Assembly (NCBI GenBank): GCA_020247085.1
Contig: JADCJJ010000450.1
Coordinates: 1-46,686 of the forward strand
Direction: 5' to 3'
Source: Myxococcaceae bacterium
GTDB lineage: Bacteria; Myxococcota; Myxococcia; Myxococcales; Myxococcaceae
DNA: 46,686 bases
In this document: piece after piece, positions 23,380 through 30,354 of the stretch
How positions within the stretch are numbered: the first letter of the stretch is position 1
Layout of the letters: every line of letters begins with the position of its first letter
Translations under genes and position numbers: made by a program
The notes under the pieces: generated by a model
Seen by the model: only the letters and a program-made list of their open reading frames with translations
The model's database searches: none
What the model was told of the DNA's origin: nothing

Positions 23380-23625
23380 ATGGCCGACCCGCTCCACGGC
23401 GTCACCCTCGAGGTGATGCTCACCCGCCTCGAGCGCCACTACGGCTGGGCGCTCATGGGCGAGCAGGTGCCGATTCGGTGCTTCACCCACGAGCCCAGCG
23501 TGAAGTCGAGCCTGACCTTCCTGCGGCGCACGCCGTGGGCGCGCAAGAAGGTCGAGAGCCTGTACCTGTCGATGCTCGCCGAGCTCGAGGCGCGCGCCGC
23601 CGCCCCGAAGTCCGGGGGCGGGTGA
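23380..23625 (+). CDS. VF530-family small protein (DUF2132)
   Basis: An 81-aa protein whose sequence DPLHGVTLEVMLTRLERHYG, then LMGEQVPIRCFTHEPSVKSS and FLRRTPWARKKVESLYL, matches the VF530 family over its full ~70-residue length. The family is a small helical fold reported as DNA-binding. The last ~12 residues (AAAPKSGGG) are a nonconserved tail. Lies 64 bp after the M20 gene, so it may be in the same transcript. Confidence 0.88.
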   Translation: MADPLHGVTLEVMLTRLERHYGWALMGEQVPIRCFTHEPSVKSSLTFLRRTPWARKKVESLYLSMLAELEARAAAPKSGGG

Positions 23626-23776
23626 GCGCCGCGAGCCACCGCGCGCGCGCTGCGCCGGGCTCCATCCCGAGTCGTCTGGTTTTTCGCCACGCGGCGTCGC
23701 ACGGCGGGCCGCGGGCGCCGTAGAAGGGCGCTCCCGCGGCCGCACGTTCCCGGCCGCCGACGACCGAGGTGACACC

Positions 23777-25096
23777 ATGGCGAAGACGCTCCCGCTGACG
23801 GGCAGGCCGCCCGGCGAGGTGCTGGCGGACCTGAAGGCGCTCCACGTCGACGACGCGAAGTGGCGCGACGGGCGCACCTTCTCGCTCGTCTACAACGCGG
23901 GCGACGAGGTCTCGCAGCTGCTCAAAGACGCGTACGGCGAGTTCATCGCCGAGAACGGGCTGTCGCCGGTCGCCTTCCCGTCGCTGCGGCGCATGGAGTG
24001 CGAGGTGGTGTCGATGGCCGCGGCGCTGATGCACGGCGACGACGGCGTCGCGGGCACGATGACGAGCGGCGGCACCGAGTCCATCATGATGGCGGTGAAG
24101 GCGGCGCGGGACTTCGGGCGCGCGGTGCGGGGCATCGAGCGGCCGGAGCTGCTGGTGCCGGCCTCGATTCACCCGGCCTTCGACAAGGCGGCGCACTACT
24201 TCGGGGTGCGCATCGTGCACGCCAGGCTGGGGCCCGACTTCCGCGTCGACGTGGCCGACGTCGAGCGGCTCCTCACCGCCAACACCATCATGGTGGTGGG
24301 GAGCGCGCCGCCGTACCCGCACGGCGTCATCGACCCCATCGCCGAGCTGGCGGCGCTGGCGACGAAGCACGGGGTGTGGATGCACGTCGACGCGTGCCTG
24401 GGGGGCTTCTTCCTGCCGTTCGCCGAGAGGCTGGGGCGGGCGGTGCCGCCGTGGGACTTCCGGGTGCCGGGCGTGGTGAGCATCTCGGCCGACCTGCACA
24501 AGTACGGCTACGCGGCGAAGGGGGCGTCGGTGGTGCTGTACCGGAGCGCGGCGTTCCGCCGGCACCAGTTCTTCACCTGGGCGGGGTGGAACGGCGGGCT
24601 GTACGCGTCGCCGTCGTTCTGCGGCACGCGGCCCGGGGGCGCCATCGCGGCGGCGTGGGCGGTGATGCACCACCTGGGCGAGGCCGGCTACCTCGAGCGG
24701 GCGAGGAGCGTGCTCGAGTCGACGGACGCGATGAAGCGAGGCATCGCGGACATCCCCGGGCTGAAGGTGCTGGGCGCGCCGCACGTGGGGGTGTTCGCGT
24801 TCGGCTCCGACACGCTGAACGTCTACGAGCTGGGGGACGCGATGGACGCCCGGGGGTGGAAGCTCGACCGGCAGATGGACCCCCCGGCGCTGCACTGCAT
24901 GGTGACGCCGGCGCACGCGAAGGTGCGGGACGTCTTCCTGCGGGACCTGGCGGAGTGTGCCGGGGCGCTGACGGCCGGGCACCCGGCGCCCGAGGGGAGC
25001 GCGGCGATGTACGGCATGGTGGGCTCCATCGGAGACCGTTCGCAGGTGAACGACTTCCTCCTCGACTTCCTCGACGGGCTGTTCGAGCGCGTGTGA
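23777..25096 (+). CDS. PLP-dependent lyase/decarboxylase, sphingosine-1-phosphate lyase-like
   Basis: A 439-aa fold-type-I PLP enzyme from ATG 23777, preceded by GAGGTGACACC. MTSGGTESIMMAVKAARD binds the cofactor phosphate. HVDACLGGFFLPF provides the Asp that contacts the pyridine nitrogen. SADLHKYGYAAKGAS carries the Schiff-base Lys (Lys242). GTRPGGAIAAAWAVM is typical of the sphingosine-1-phosphate lyase branch and is less typical of glutamate decarboxylases. Likely reaction: cleavage of a phosphorylated long-chain base or a related amino-compound decarboxylation. The stop overlaps the TauE/SafE gene start (GTGA), indicating an operon. Confidence 0.85.
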   Translation: MAKTLPLTGRPPGEVLADLKALHVDDAKWRDGRTFSLVYNAGDEVSQLLKDAYGEFIAENGLSPVAFPSLRRMECEVVSMAAALMHGDDGVAGTMTSGGTESIMMAVKAARDFGRAVRGIERPELLVPASIHPAFDKAAHYFGVRIVHARLGPDFRVDVADVERLLTANTIMVVGSAPPYPHGVIDPIAELAALATKHGVWMHVDACLGGFFLPFAERLGRAVPPWDFRVPGVVSISADLHKYGYAAKGASVVLYRSAAFRRHQFFTWAGWNGGLYASPSFCGTRPGGAIAAAWAVMHHLGEAGYLERARSVLESTDAMKRGIADIPGLKVLGAPHVGVFAFGSDTLNVYELGDAMDARGWKLDRQMDPPALHCMVTPAHAKVRDVFLRDLAECAGALTAGHPAPEGSAAMYGMVGSIGDRSQVNDFLLDFLDGLFERV

Positions 25097-25833
25097 CGCC
25101 CGCGGGGTGGGTGGCGCTGGTGCTGGTGAGCTTCCTGGTGGAGGCGGTGGCTGGCTTCGGCAGCATGGTGGTGGCGCTGACGGTGGGGGCGCTCTTCGCG
25201 CCGGTGGACGCGCTGCTGGGCGTGCTGGTGCCGGTGAACCTGGTGCTGTCGCTGTACCTGGTGGGGCGGGGGTGGCGGCACGTCGACTGGCGGTTCCTGT
25301 GGCGGCGGGTGGTGCCGCTGATGACGGTGGGCCTGGCCGTGGGTACGGCGCTGACGGCGGTGGTGGACGCGCGGGGGCTGGAGCCGGCCTTTGGCGGCTT
25401 CGTGGTGGCGGTGGCGCTGTGGCAGTTGAAGCAGGCGCTGTCGACGCAGGCGACGCCCGCGCCGCTGCCCGAGGTGGGCCGGGTGGCGGGGCTCCTCGGG
25501 GCTGGCGTCATCCACGGGGTGTTCGCCACCGGCGGCCCGCTGGCCGTCTTCGTCTCGGCGCGCGAGCTGCGCGACAAGCACGCGTTCCGCGCGACGCTGT
25601 CGGCGCTCTGGGTGGTGATGAACGCGCTGGTGGTGCCGCGGCTCGTGCAGCGCGGGGCGACGACGGGCGAGACGCTGGTGAGGAGCGCGTCGCTGCTGGT
25701 GCCGCTGGCGGTGGGCACCCTCGTCGGAGAGCGCCTGCACGCCGTGCTCGACGAGCGGCGGTTTCGCGTCGCGGTGGCGGGCCTGCTGGTGGTGGCCGGC
25801 GTGGTGCTGGTGGTGGGGGCGAGGTCGCGGTGA
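25093..25833 (+). CDS. TauE/SafE-type sulfite/anion exporter family membrane protein
   Basis: A 246-aa membrane protein starting at GTG 25093, which overlaps the upstream TGA by four bases. About eight hydrophobic helices come in two halves of similar shape. The first half contains FLVEAVAGFGSMVVALTVG and the second contains GLLGAGVIHGVFATGGPLAV, the repeat signature of the TauE/SafE family. Members move sulfite, sulfoacetate or other small organic anions. Coupling to the PLP enzyme suggests export or uptake of its substrate or product, but the ligand cannot be told from sequence. Confidence 0.85.
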   Translation: MTPAGWVALVLVSFLVEAVAGFGSMVVALTVGALFAPVDALLGVLVPVNLVLSLYLVGRGWRHVDWRFLWRRVVPLMTVGLAVGTALTAVVDARGLEPAFGGFVVAVALWQLKQALSTQATPAPLPEVGRVAGLLGAGVIHGVFATGGPLAVFVSARELRDKHAFRATLSALWVVMNALVVPRLVQRGATTGETLVRSASLLVPLAVGTLVGERLHAVLDERRFRVAVAGLLVVAGVVLVVGARSR

Positions 25834-25879
25834 GGCCTTCGCCGGGCGGTGCCCTGCCGCGCGGAAAGGGGCGCGGGCG

Positions 25880-27664
25880 CTACTTCGGCGGCTCCTTCGC
25901 GTCGGCCTCGAACAGCTTCTCGAGCTCGGCGCGGGCCTGCTTCGCGCGCTCCTGCAGCTTCGACACGTCGTCGCGGTGCTGGAAGCTGTCCATCAGGAGC
26001 GCCTCGTCGTGCGAGCGGAAGGCGGCCAGCGTCTTCGCCACCTCACTGCCCGGCATGCCCAGCAGCCCCAGCACGTCGCCGGACATCTCGAGGCTCGACA
26101 CGAACGTCTCGCGCATCAGGTGCGTCACGCCCAGGGCGAGCAGCTCGTACGCGTGCTGCCGGTTGCGCGCCCGCGCCACCAGCGTCAGGTGCGGGAAGTG
26201 CTTCTGCACCGTCTTCGCCACCTCGACCGACTTCTCGACGTCGTCGATGGCCAACACGAAGAGCCGCGCCTTCGCCGCGCCGGCCGCCTCGAGCAGCTCG
26301 AGCCGCGAGGCGTCGCCGTAGAACACCTTGTTCCCGAAGCGCCGCACGAAGTCGACGTGCTCGCTCGAGGCGTCGAGCGCCACGAAGGGAATGCGCCGCG
26401 CCATCAGCACCCGCCCCACCACCTGCCCGACGCGCCCGAAGCCCGCGATGACGACCGGCGGCTCTCCGTCGTGGGCGAGGTCGTCGAAGGCCTTGTGCGC
26501 CTTCTTCGGCGCCAGCCGCGGCGCCGCGAAGCGCTCGAAGGTTGCGAAGGCCACCGGCGTCACCGCCAGCGACAGGCTCACCACCAGCACCAGCAGCTGT
26601 GACAGCTCCGGCGTCAACGCCGCCGTCGAGGTGGCCAGGCCGAACACCACGAAGGCGAACTCACCGCCCTGCGACGTCGAGATGGCCAGCCGCAGCGCCC
26701 CCAGCGTCGAGCGCAGCCGCCACCAGCCGATGGCGAACAGCACCGCCGCCTTCAAGGCGAGCAGCCCCGCCACCAGCGCCGCCACCAGCGCCGGCTGCTT
26801 CGTCAGCAGCGCGAGGTTCGCCGACATGCCCACGGCCATGAAGAACAGCCCCAGCAGCAGCCCCTTGAACGGCTCGATGTCGGCCTCGAGCTCGTGGCGG
26901 TACTCCGAGTCGGCCAGCAGCACGCCCGCCGAGAAGGCCCCCAGCGTCGCCGACAGCCCGATGGACTCCATGAGCACCGCCGTGCCCGCCACCACCAGCA
27001 GCGCGAAGGCGGTGAACACCTCCTGGCTGTGCAGCGCCGCCACCGCCTTCAGCACGGGCCGCAGCACCACCCGGCTCGCCACCACCATGCCGCCGAAGGT
27101 CGCCACCACCTTCAGCAGCCCCAGGCCCACGCCGCCCTCGGGCGCCGGCGCGCCGTGCGTGCCCAGCAGCGGCAGCACCGCGAGGAAGGGGATGGCCGCC
27201 AGGTCCTGGAAGAGGAGCACCCCGAAGGCCATGCGCCCCGGCTGCGTCGTCAGTTGGTGCTTCTCGGCCAGCACCTGCACCGCCAGGGCCGTCGACGACA
27301 GCGACAGCGCGAAGCCCATCACCAGCGCCGTCACCAGCGGCTGCCCGAGGGCCAGCGCCACCGCCGACAGCAGCGCCGTGGTGACGCCCACCTGCGCGCC
27401 GCCGAGGCCGAAGACGTGCCCGCGCATCTGCCACAGCCGCGAGGGCTGCAGCTCGAGCCCGATGATGAACAGGAGCAGCACCACGCCGAGCTCGGCGAAG
27501 CGCATCACCGACTCGACCTCGGAGACGAAGCGCAGCCCCGACGGCCCGATGGCCACGCCCGCCACCAGGTAGCCCAGCACGCTCCCCAGCCCCGTCCGCT
27601 TGAAGAGCGAGACGGCGATGACGGCGGCGATGAGGAAGACGACGGCCTCGTGCAGGAACCCCAT
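25880..27664 (-). CDS. Kef-type K+/H+ antiporter (CPA2) with TrkA-N (RCK) domain
   Basis: A 594-aa protein. ATG 27664 begins a long run of 12-13 membrane helices (~1-385) with CPA2 hallmarks (GLGSVLGYLVAGVAIGPSGL, LLLFIIGLELQPSRLW, LQVLAEKHQL region, GLSATLGAFSAGVLLADSEY). A nucleotide-binding RCK domain (~410-540) follows: VVIAGFGRVGQVVGRVL is the Rossmann loop. The C-terminal ~55 residues are charged and helical. Gene and domain order match KefB/KefC/YbaL. It exchanges K+ for H+ at the inner membrane. Regulation by NAD(H) or glutathione adducts, as in KefC, is not evident. Divergent from HPr. Confidence 0.9.
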   Translation of the reverse strand: MGFLHEAVVFLIAAVIAVSLFKRTGLGSVLGYLVAGVAIGPSGLRFVSEVESVMRFAELGVVLLLFIIGLELQPSRLWQMRGHVFGLGGAQVGVTTALLSAVALALGQPLVTALVMGFALSLSSTALAVQVLAEKHQLTTQPGRMAFGVLLFQDLAAIPFLAVLPLLGTHGAPAPEGGVGLGLLKVVATFGGMVVASRVVLRPVLKAVAALHSQEVFTAFALLVVAGTAVLMESIGLSATLGAFSAGVLLADSEYRHELEADIEPFKGLLLGLFFMAVGMSANLALLTKQPALVAALVAGLLALKAAVLFAIGWWRLRSTLGALRLAISTSQGGEFAFVVFGLATSTAALTPELSQLLVLVVSLSLAVTPVAFATFERFAAPRLAPKKAHKAFDDLAHDGEPPVVIAGFGRVGQVVGRVLMARRIPFVALDASSEHVDFVRRFGNKVFYGDASRLELLEAAGAAKARLFVLAIDDVEKSVEVAKTVQKHFPHLTLVARARNRQHAYELLALGVTHLMRETFVSSLEMSGDVLGLLGMPGSEVAKTLAAFRSHDEALLMDSFQHRDDVSKLQERAKQARAELEKLFEADAKEPPK

Positions 27665-27790
27665 GCGCGGCGTGTAGCCGAGCGCTCGGTCGCTGCCTCG
27701 TCTTCTCGACGTCGGCGCCGCTCCTCGTTCGACCTGGGGCGGCCCGAAAGTCGCGGGGGCCCGGCACCGTGGCATACACTGACGCTCCAA

Positions 27791-28072
27791 GTGAGCGGCG
27801 CCCCGTCCGAAGCCACCTACACCATCGTCAACGCGCTGGGCCTGCACGCGCGCGCCGCCGCCCAGTTCGTCAAGGTGGCCAACAAGTATGCCTGCGACGT
27901 CGACCTCGAGTGCGAGGGCCAGAGCGTCAACGGCAAGTCCATCATGGGCGTGCTCATGCTGGCGGCGGCCCAGGGCATGGTGGTGAAGGTGACGTGCCGG
28001 GGTGACGGCCAGGACGCGTGCCAGGGCGAGCTGGGCGTGCTCATCAACGGCAAGTTCGGCGAGCCCCGCTGA
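27791..28072 (+). CDS. ptsH: HPr phosphocarrier protein
   Basis: A 93-aa protein from GTG 27791. It contains the phosphorylation site NALGLHARAAAQFVK (His19 here, His15 in E. coli numbering) and NGKSIMGVLMLAAAQG, in which the Ser corresponds to the regulatory Ser46 of HPr. The ~10 extra N-terminal residues and the C-terminal KFGEP are slightly longer than usual. No PTS enzyme I or EIIA gene is in the window. A Kef antiporter is divergently transcribed 126 bp away; PTS-type phosphocarriers influence K+ transport in other bacteria, so the adjacency is suggestive only. Confidence 0.9.
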   Translation: MSGAPSEATYTIVNALGLHARAAAQFVKVANKYACDVDLECEGQSVNGKSIMGVLMLAAAQGMVVKVTCRGDGQDACQGELGVLINGKFGEPR

Positions 28073-28082
28073 AGGGAGCACC

Positions 28083-29729
28083 ATGACGTCTCGAACCGGT
28101 TGTGCCGTCGCCCGAGGGCCCGTGCTGGCGGTGGCGGCCCTCGTCGCCCTGGCCTGCCCATCGCCGATGGCCACGCTCACGGTCTCGGCCGGGACCCTGC
28201 GCGTCGGCGGAGAGGCCACGGTGACGGTCTCGGCCTTCACCGGAGCGCAGCCAGGGAGCGGCGCCGTCGAGGTGTCCACCTCGCTGGGAGAGCTCGGCGC
28301 GACGAGCGTGCCCCTCGACGACGGGGCCGGGCGCACGACGCTGCGCTGCCCGCGAGCGACGCCCGGCTGCGTCGCCGGCGCCTCCATCACCCTCACCGCG
28401 CGATGGAACAGCCCGCAGGGGTCGCTCACCGAGACGGCGACGGTGCGCGTCTTCGAGGTGAGCGCCGGTGACGGGGGCGGCGGCATGGACGGCGGCGGGC
28501 TCGACGGTGGGGCGCGTGACGGCGGCCCGCTCGACGGGGGCGCGCTCGACGGCGGCCCGGTCGAGGGGATTCTGCTGTTCGACGGAGGGACCCCGCTGCC
28601 CCAGGACCGCGCCCTGGTCATCGGGCGCATCGGGCCTCCGCGCACGCTGGGCTTCTCGGAGCTGACGACGGGCGCGCCCGTGCGCCTGGGGTTCAACGAG
28701 CTGCCGGCGCAGGCGCTCCTGTACGGGGGGCGGCTCGTCTACGTGCGCCGGGGCGTCCTCGCCGCGTGGACCGAGGACTTCGCCGACGCTGGAGGAGAGG
28801 CCGCCGACGGTGGAGCGCCGGACGGTGGCGAGGCCGACGGGGGCGAGCTGGACGCGGGCGCGCTCGACGGCGGTGGGCCAGACGGCGGGTCCCTGGACAG
28901 CGGCATGTCGTTCGGGCCCTTCCCGTTGTTCAACCCCGAGGGGAACGACCCGGTCATCGCGACGTGTTCGGGGGTCTTCAGCGCTCCGGACGCTGGGGTG
29001 CTGCGAATGGTGTTGCCGACGCCGGGGGGGGGGGTGTGGCTCGGCTGCAGCGAGACGCCGACGGGCCCGGTTCGGTTGCTCGCGAAGGGCAGCCGCCGGT
29101 TGCCCATCGACCCAGCGGACCCCCTCGTGCCGCTAGCGGGCGAAGAGCAGTCCATTCTCGGGGTGGTGGACTTCGCCGACGCCGGGAACGAAGTGGTGAT
29201 GTTCTCGCAGAGCGCGAGTTCGCGCCTGCGGTTCGACGTGCAGGGCCGCGCCCACGTTCGCTCGGCGACGCGCGCCGTCCCTGGGGGCTACGAGTTTCTC
29301 GTGTTCGACGCGGCGAACGACCGGTGTTGGTTGGGCAGCCTGGACGTGATGGGTCGCTACAGCGAGGTCCTGTTGCCTGCGAAGATGTTCGGAGGGCGCT
29401 GCCAGGGCGCTCGGTTCGACGGGCCCCGCGACGCTCTGCTCGCCATCGGCCTCGAGGTGTTCGACGCTGGCCTCGAATCGGTGGTGCTCGAGCTGGCCCT
29501 CGTGCGCTCCGTCGACGGAGGCGCGCGGGACGGTGGGACGAGCGACGGCGGGGCCGGTGATGGCGGCTCGGTTGACGCGGGCCGCGCCGACGCCGGCCCC
29601 ACCGAGCTGCTGCCCGTCGTCCGGTTCCGCGCCGGGCCACCCTCGAACTTCGGCAGCAGCCCGCCGGCGCTCTCCATCGACCTCGGGTCGCTCGTCGGCG
29701 ACGGGGGCCCCACGTTCATCACGCCGTGA
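28083..29729 (+). CDS. Large DGG-rich lipoprotein with a poly-G tract
   Basis: A 548-aa protein from ATG 28083, 10 bp after HPr and preceded by GGGAG. The signal PVLAVAALVALAC places the lipidated Cys at residue 25. Residues ~25-130 are a beta-rich, possibly Ig-like domain (ATLTVSAGTLRVGGEATVTV). Two spacers rich in DGG/DAG (~132-162 and ~240-285) surround an internal beta segment. The C-terminal part has a further DGG spacer (~483-505) and no recognised domain. Eleven consecutive G bases (29024-29034) lie in the frame of PTPGGGVWL, a possible slippage site. Function unknown; probably surface-exposed. Confidence 0.75.
   Translation: MTSRTGCAVARGPVLAVAALVALACPSPMATLTVSAGTLRVGGEATVTVSAFTGAQPGSGAVEVSTSLGELGATSVPLDDGAGRTTLRCPRATPGCVAGASITLTARWNSPQGSLTETATVRVFEVSAGDGGGGMDGGGLDGGARDGGPLDGGALDGGPVEGILLFDGGTPLPQDRALVIGRIGPPRTLGFSELTTGAPVRLGFNELPAQALLYGGRLVYVRRGVLAAWTEDFADAGGEAADGGAPDGGEADGGELDAGALDGGGPDGGSLDSGMSFGPFPLFNPEGNDPVIATCSGVFSAPDAGVLRMVLPTPGGGVWLGCSETPTGPVRLLAKGSRRLPIDPADPLVPLAGEEQSILGVVDFADAGNEVVMFSQSASSRLRFDVQGRAHVRSATRAVPGGYEFLVFDAANDRCWLGSLDVMGRYSEVLLPAKMFGGRCQGARFDGPRDALLAIGLEVFDAGLESVVLELALVRSVDGGARDGGTSDGGAGDGGSVDAGRADAGPTELLPVVRFRAGPPSNFGSSPPALSIDLGSLVGDGGPTFITP
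29024..29034 (+). repeat. Homopolymer of eleven G inside the DGG-rich lipoprotein
   Basis: The bases GGGGGGGGGGG begin in codon CCG and run through three Gly codons into a Val codon. A one-base slip would move the remaining ~235 codons out of frame. The longest other G run I noticed in a gene is seven (37940-37946). Confidence 0.85.
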
Positions 29730-29767
29730 GCGCCGAAGGTGGCGCGGGGTTTGCTTCGGGAGGCCGC

Positions 29768-30226
29768 ATGAGCGCTCGGAACGTCGGAGTCGTCGCCGTG
29801 GTGCTGGCCTCCATCGGGCTCGTCGTGTCCATCGTCGGGAGCCAGCGCGGGCTCGTGGCGGAGCAGCCGACGCGAGCACAGCCGAACGAGACCATCGACA
29901 AGCTGGTGGTGGATTACGCCTTTCAGACGATGGAGCGGCTGGCCGCCCAGGCCGTCTCAGCGTGCGGCTACGACCTGAACAGCCAAGAGGCCGACGTCAC
30001 GGCGCGCGTGCGCGTCGGCAAGGGCTCGGTCATCACGCTCAACGACGTGAAGTTCGCCCAGGCCGGGTGGTCGAGCGAGCGGCTGCGCTGCGTCACCGCC
30101 CAGTTCGAAGGCCACCAGCGCGACCCGAAGGCCGACGGTGTACGAATGAGTCTCCCTGAGGGCGGTGAGTATGAGGTCGACGCCCACCTTGCCTTCCAGG
30201 CACCTACGCTTCAGTACGCCGACTAG
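29768..30226 (+). CDS. Small membrane-anchored protein before the pilus cluster
   Basis: A 152-aa protein. ATG 29768 is preceded by GGGAGG. An N-terminal hydrophobic segment (VGVVAVVLASIGLVVSIVG) is a signal anchor. The soluble part (~35-152) has two Cys (VSACGYDL, ERLRCVT) and no recognised motif. It is 38 bp after the lipoprotein and 128 bp before the PilY1 gene, which has its own sigma-54 promoter. Function unknown. Confidence 0.65.
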   Translation: MSARNVGVVAVVLASIGLVVSIVGSQRGLVAEQPTRAQPNETIDKLVVDYAFQTMERLAAQAVSACGYDLNSQEADVTARVRVGKGSVITLNDVKFAQAGWSSERLRCVTAQFEGHQRDPKADGVRMSLPEGGEYEVDAHLAFQAPTLQYAD

Positions 30227-30315
30227 GCTGATCGCACTGTGAAAGGTTTGCAGAGCGCTGGGCTGAAAAGTTTTTCGACCCTGACCGAACTCCCTGACAT
30301 CCTGTCGGCTCCAGC

Positions 30316-30330
30316 TGGCGCGCCCCTTGC
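30316..30330 (+). promoter_or_regulatory. Sigma-54 (-24/-12) promoter of the PilY1/minor-pilin operon
   Basis: TGGCGCGCCCCTTGC fits the RpoN consensus TGGCAC-N5-TTGC: GG and GC are separated by exactly ten bases. The predicted start near 30342 leaves a 13-nt leader that carries GAGG (30346-30349) five bases before ATG 30355. Sigma-54 dependence is established for the major pilin in Myxococcus, which makes this promoter plausible for pilus-tip genes. An enhancer-binding site was not identified. Confidence 0.55.
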
Positions 30331-30354
30331 GTCAGGGAGCGCCCCGAGGCCCCC

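Noticed and set aside
23380-23625. The small VF530-family gene as a phage or toxin-antitoxin gene
   Set aside because: It matches the full length of a known housekeeping-type family and has no partner gene.
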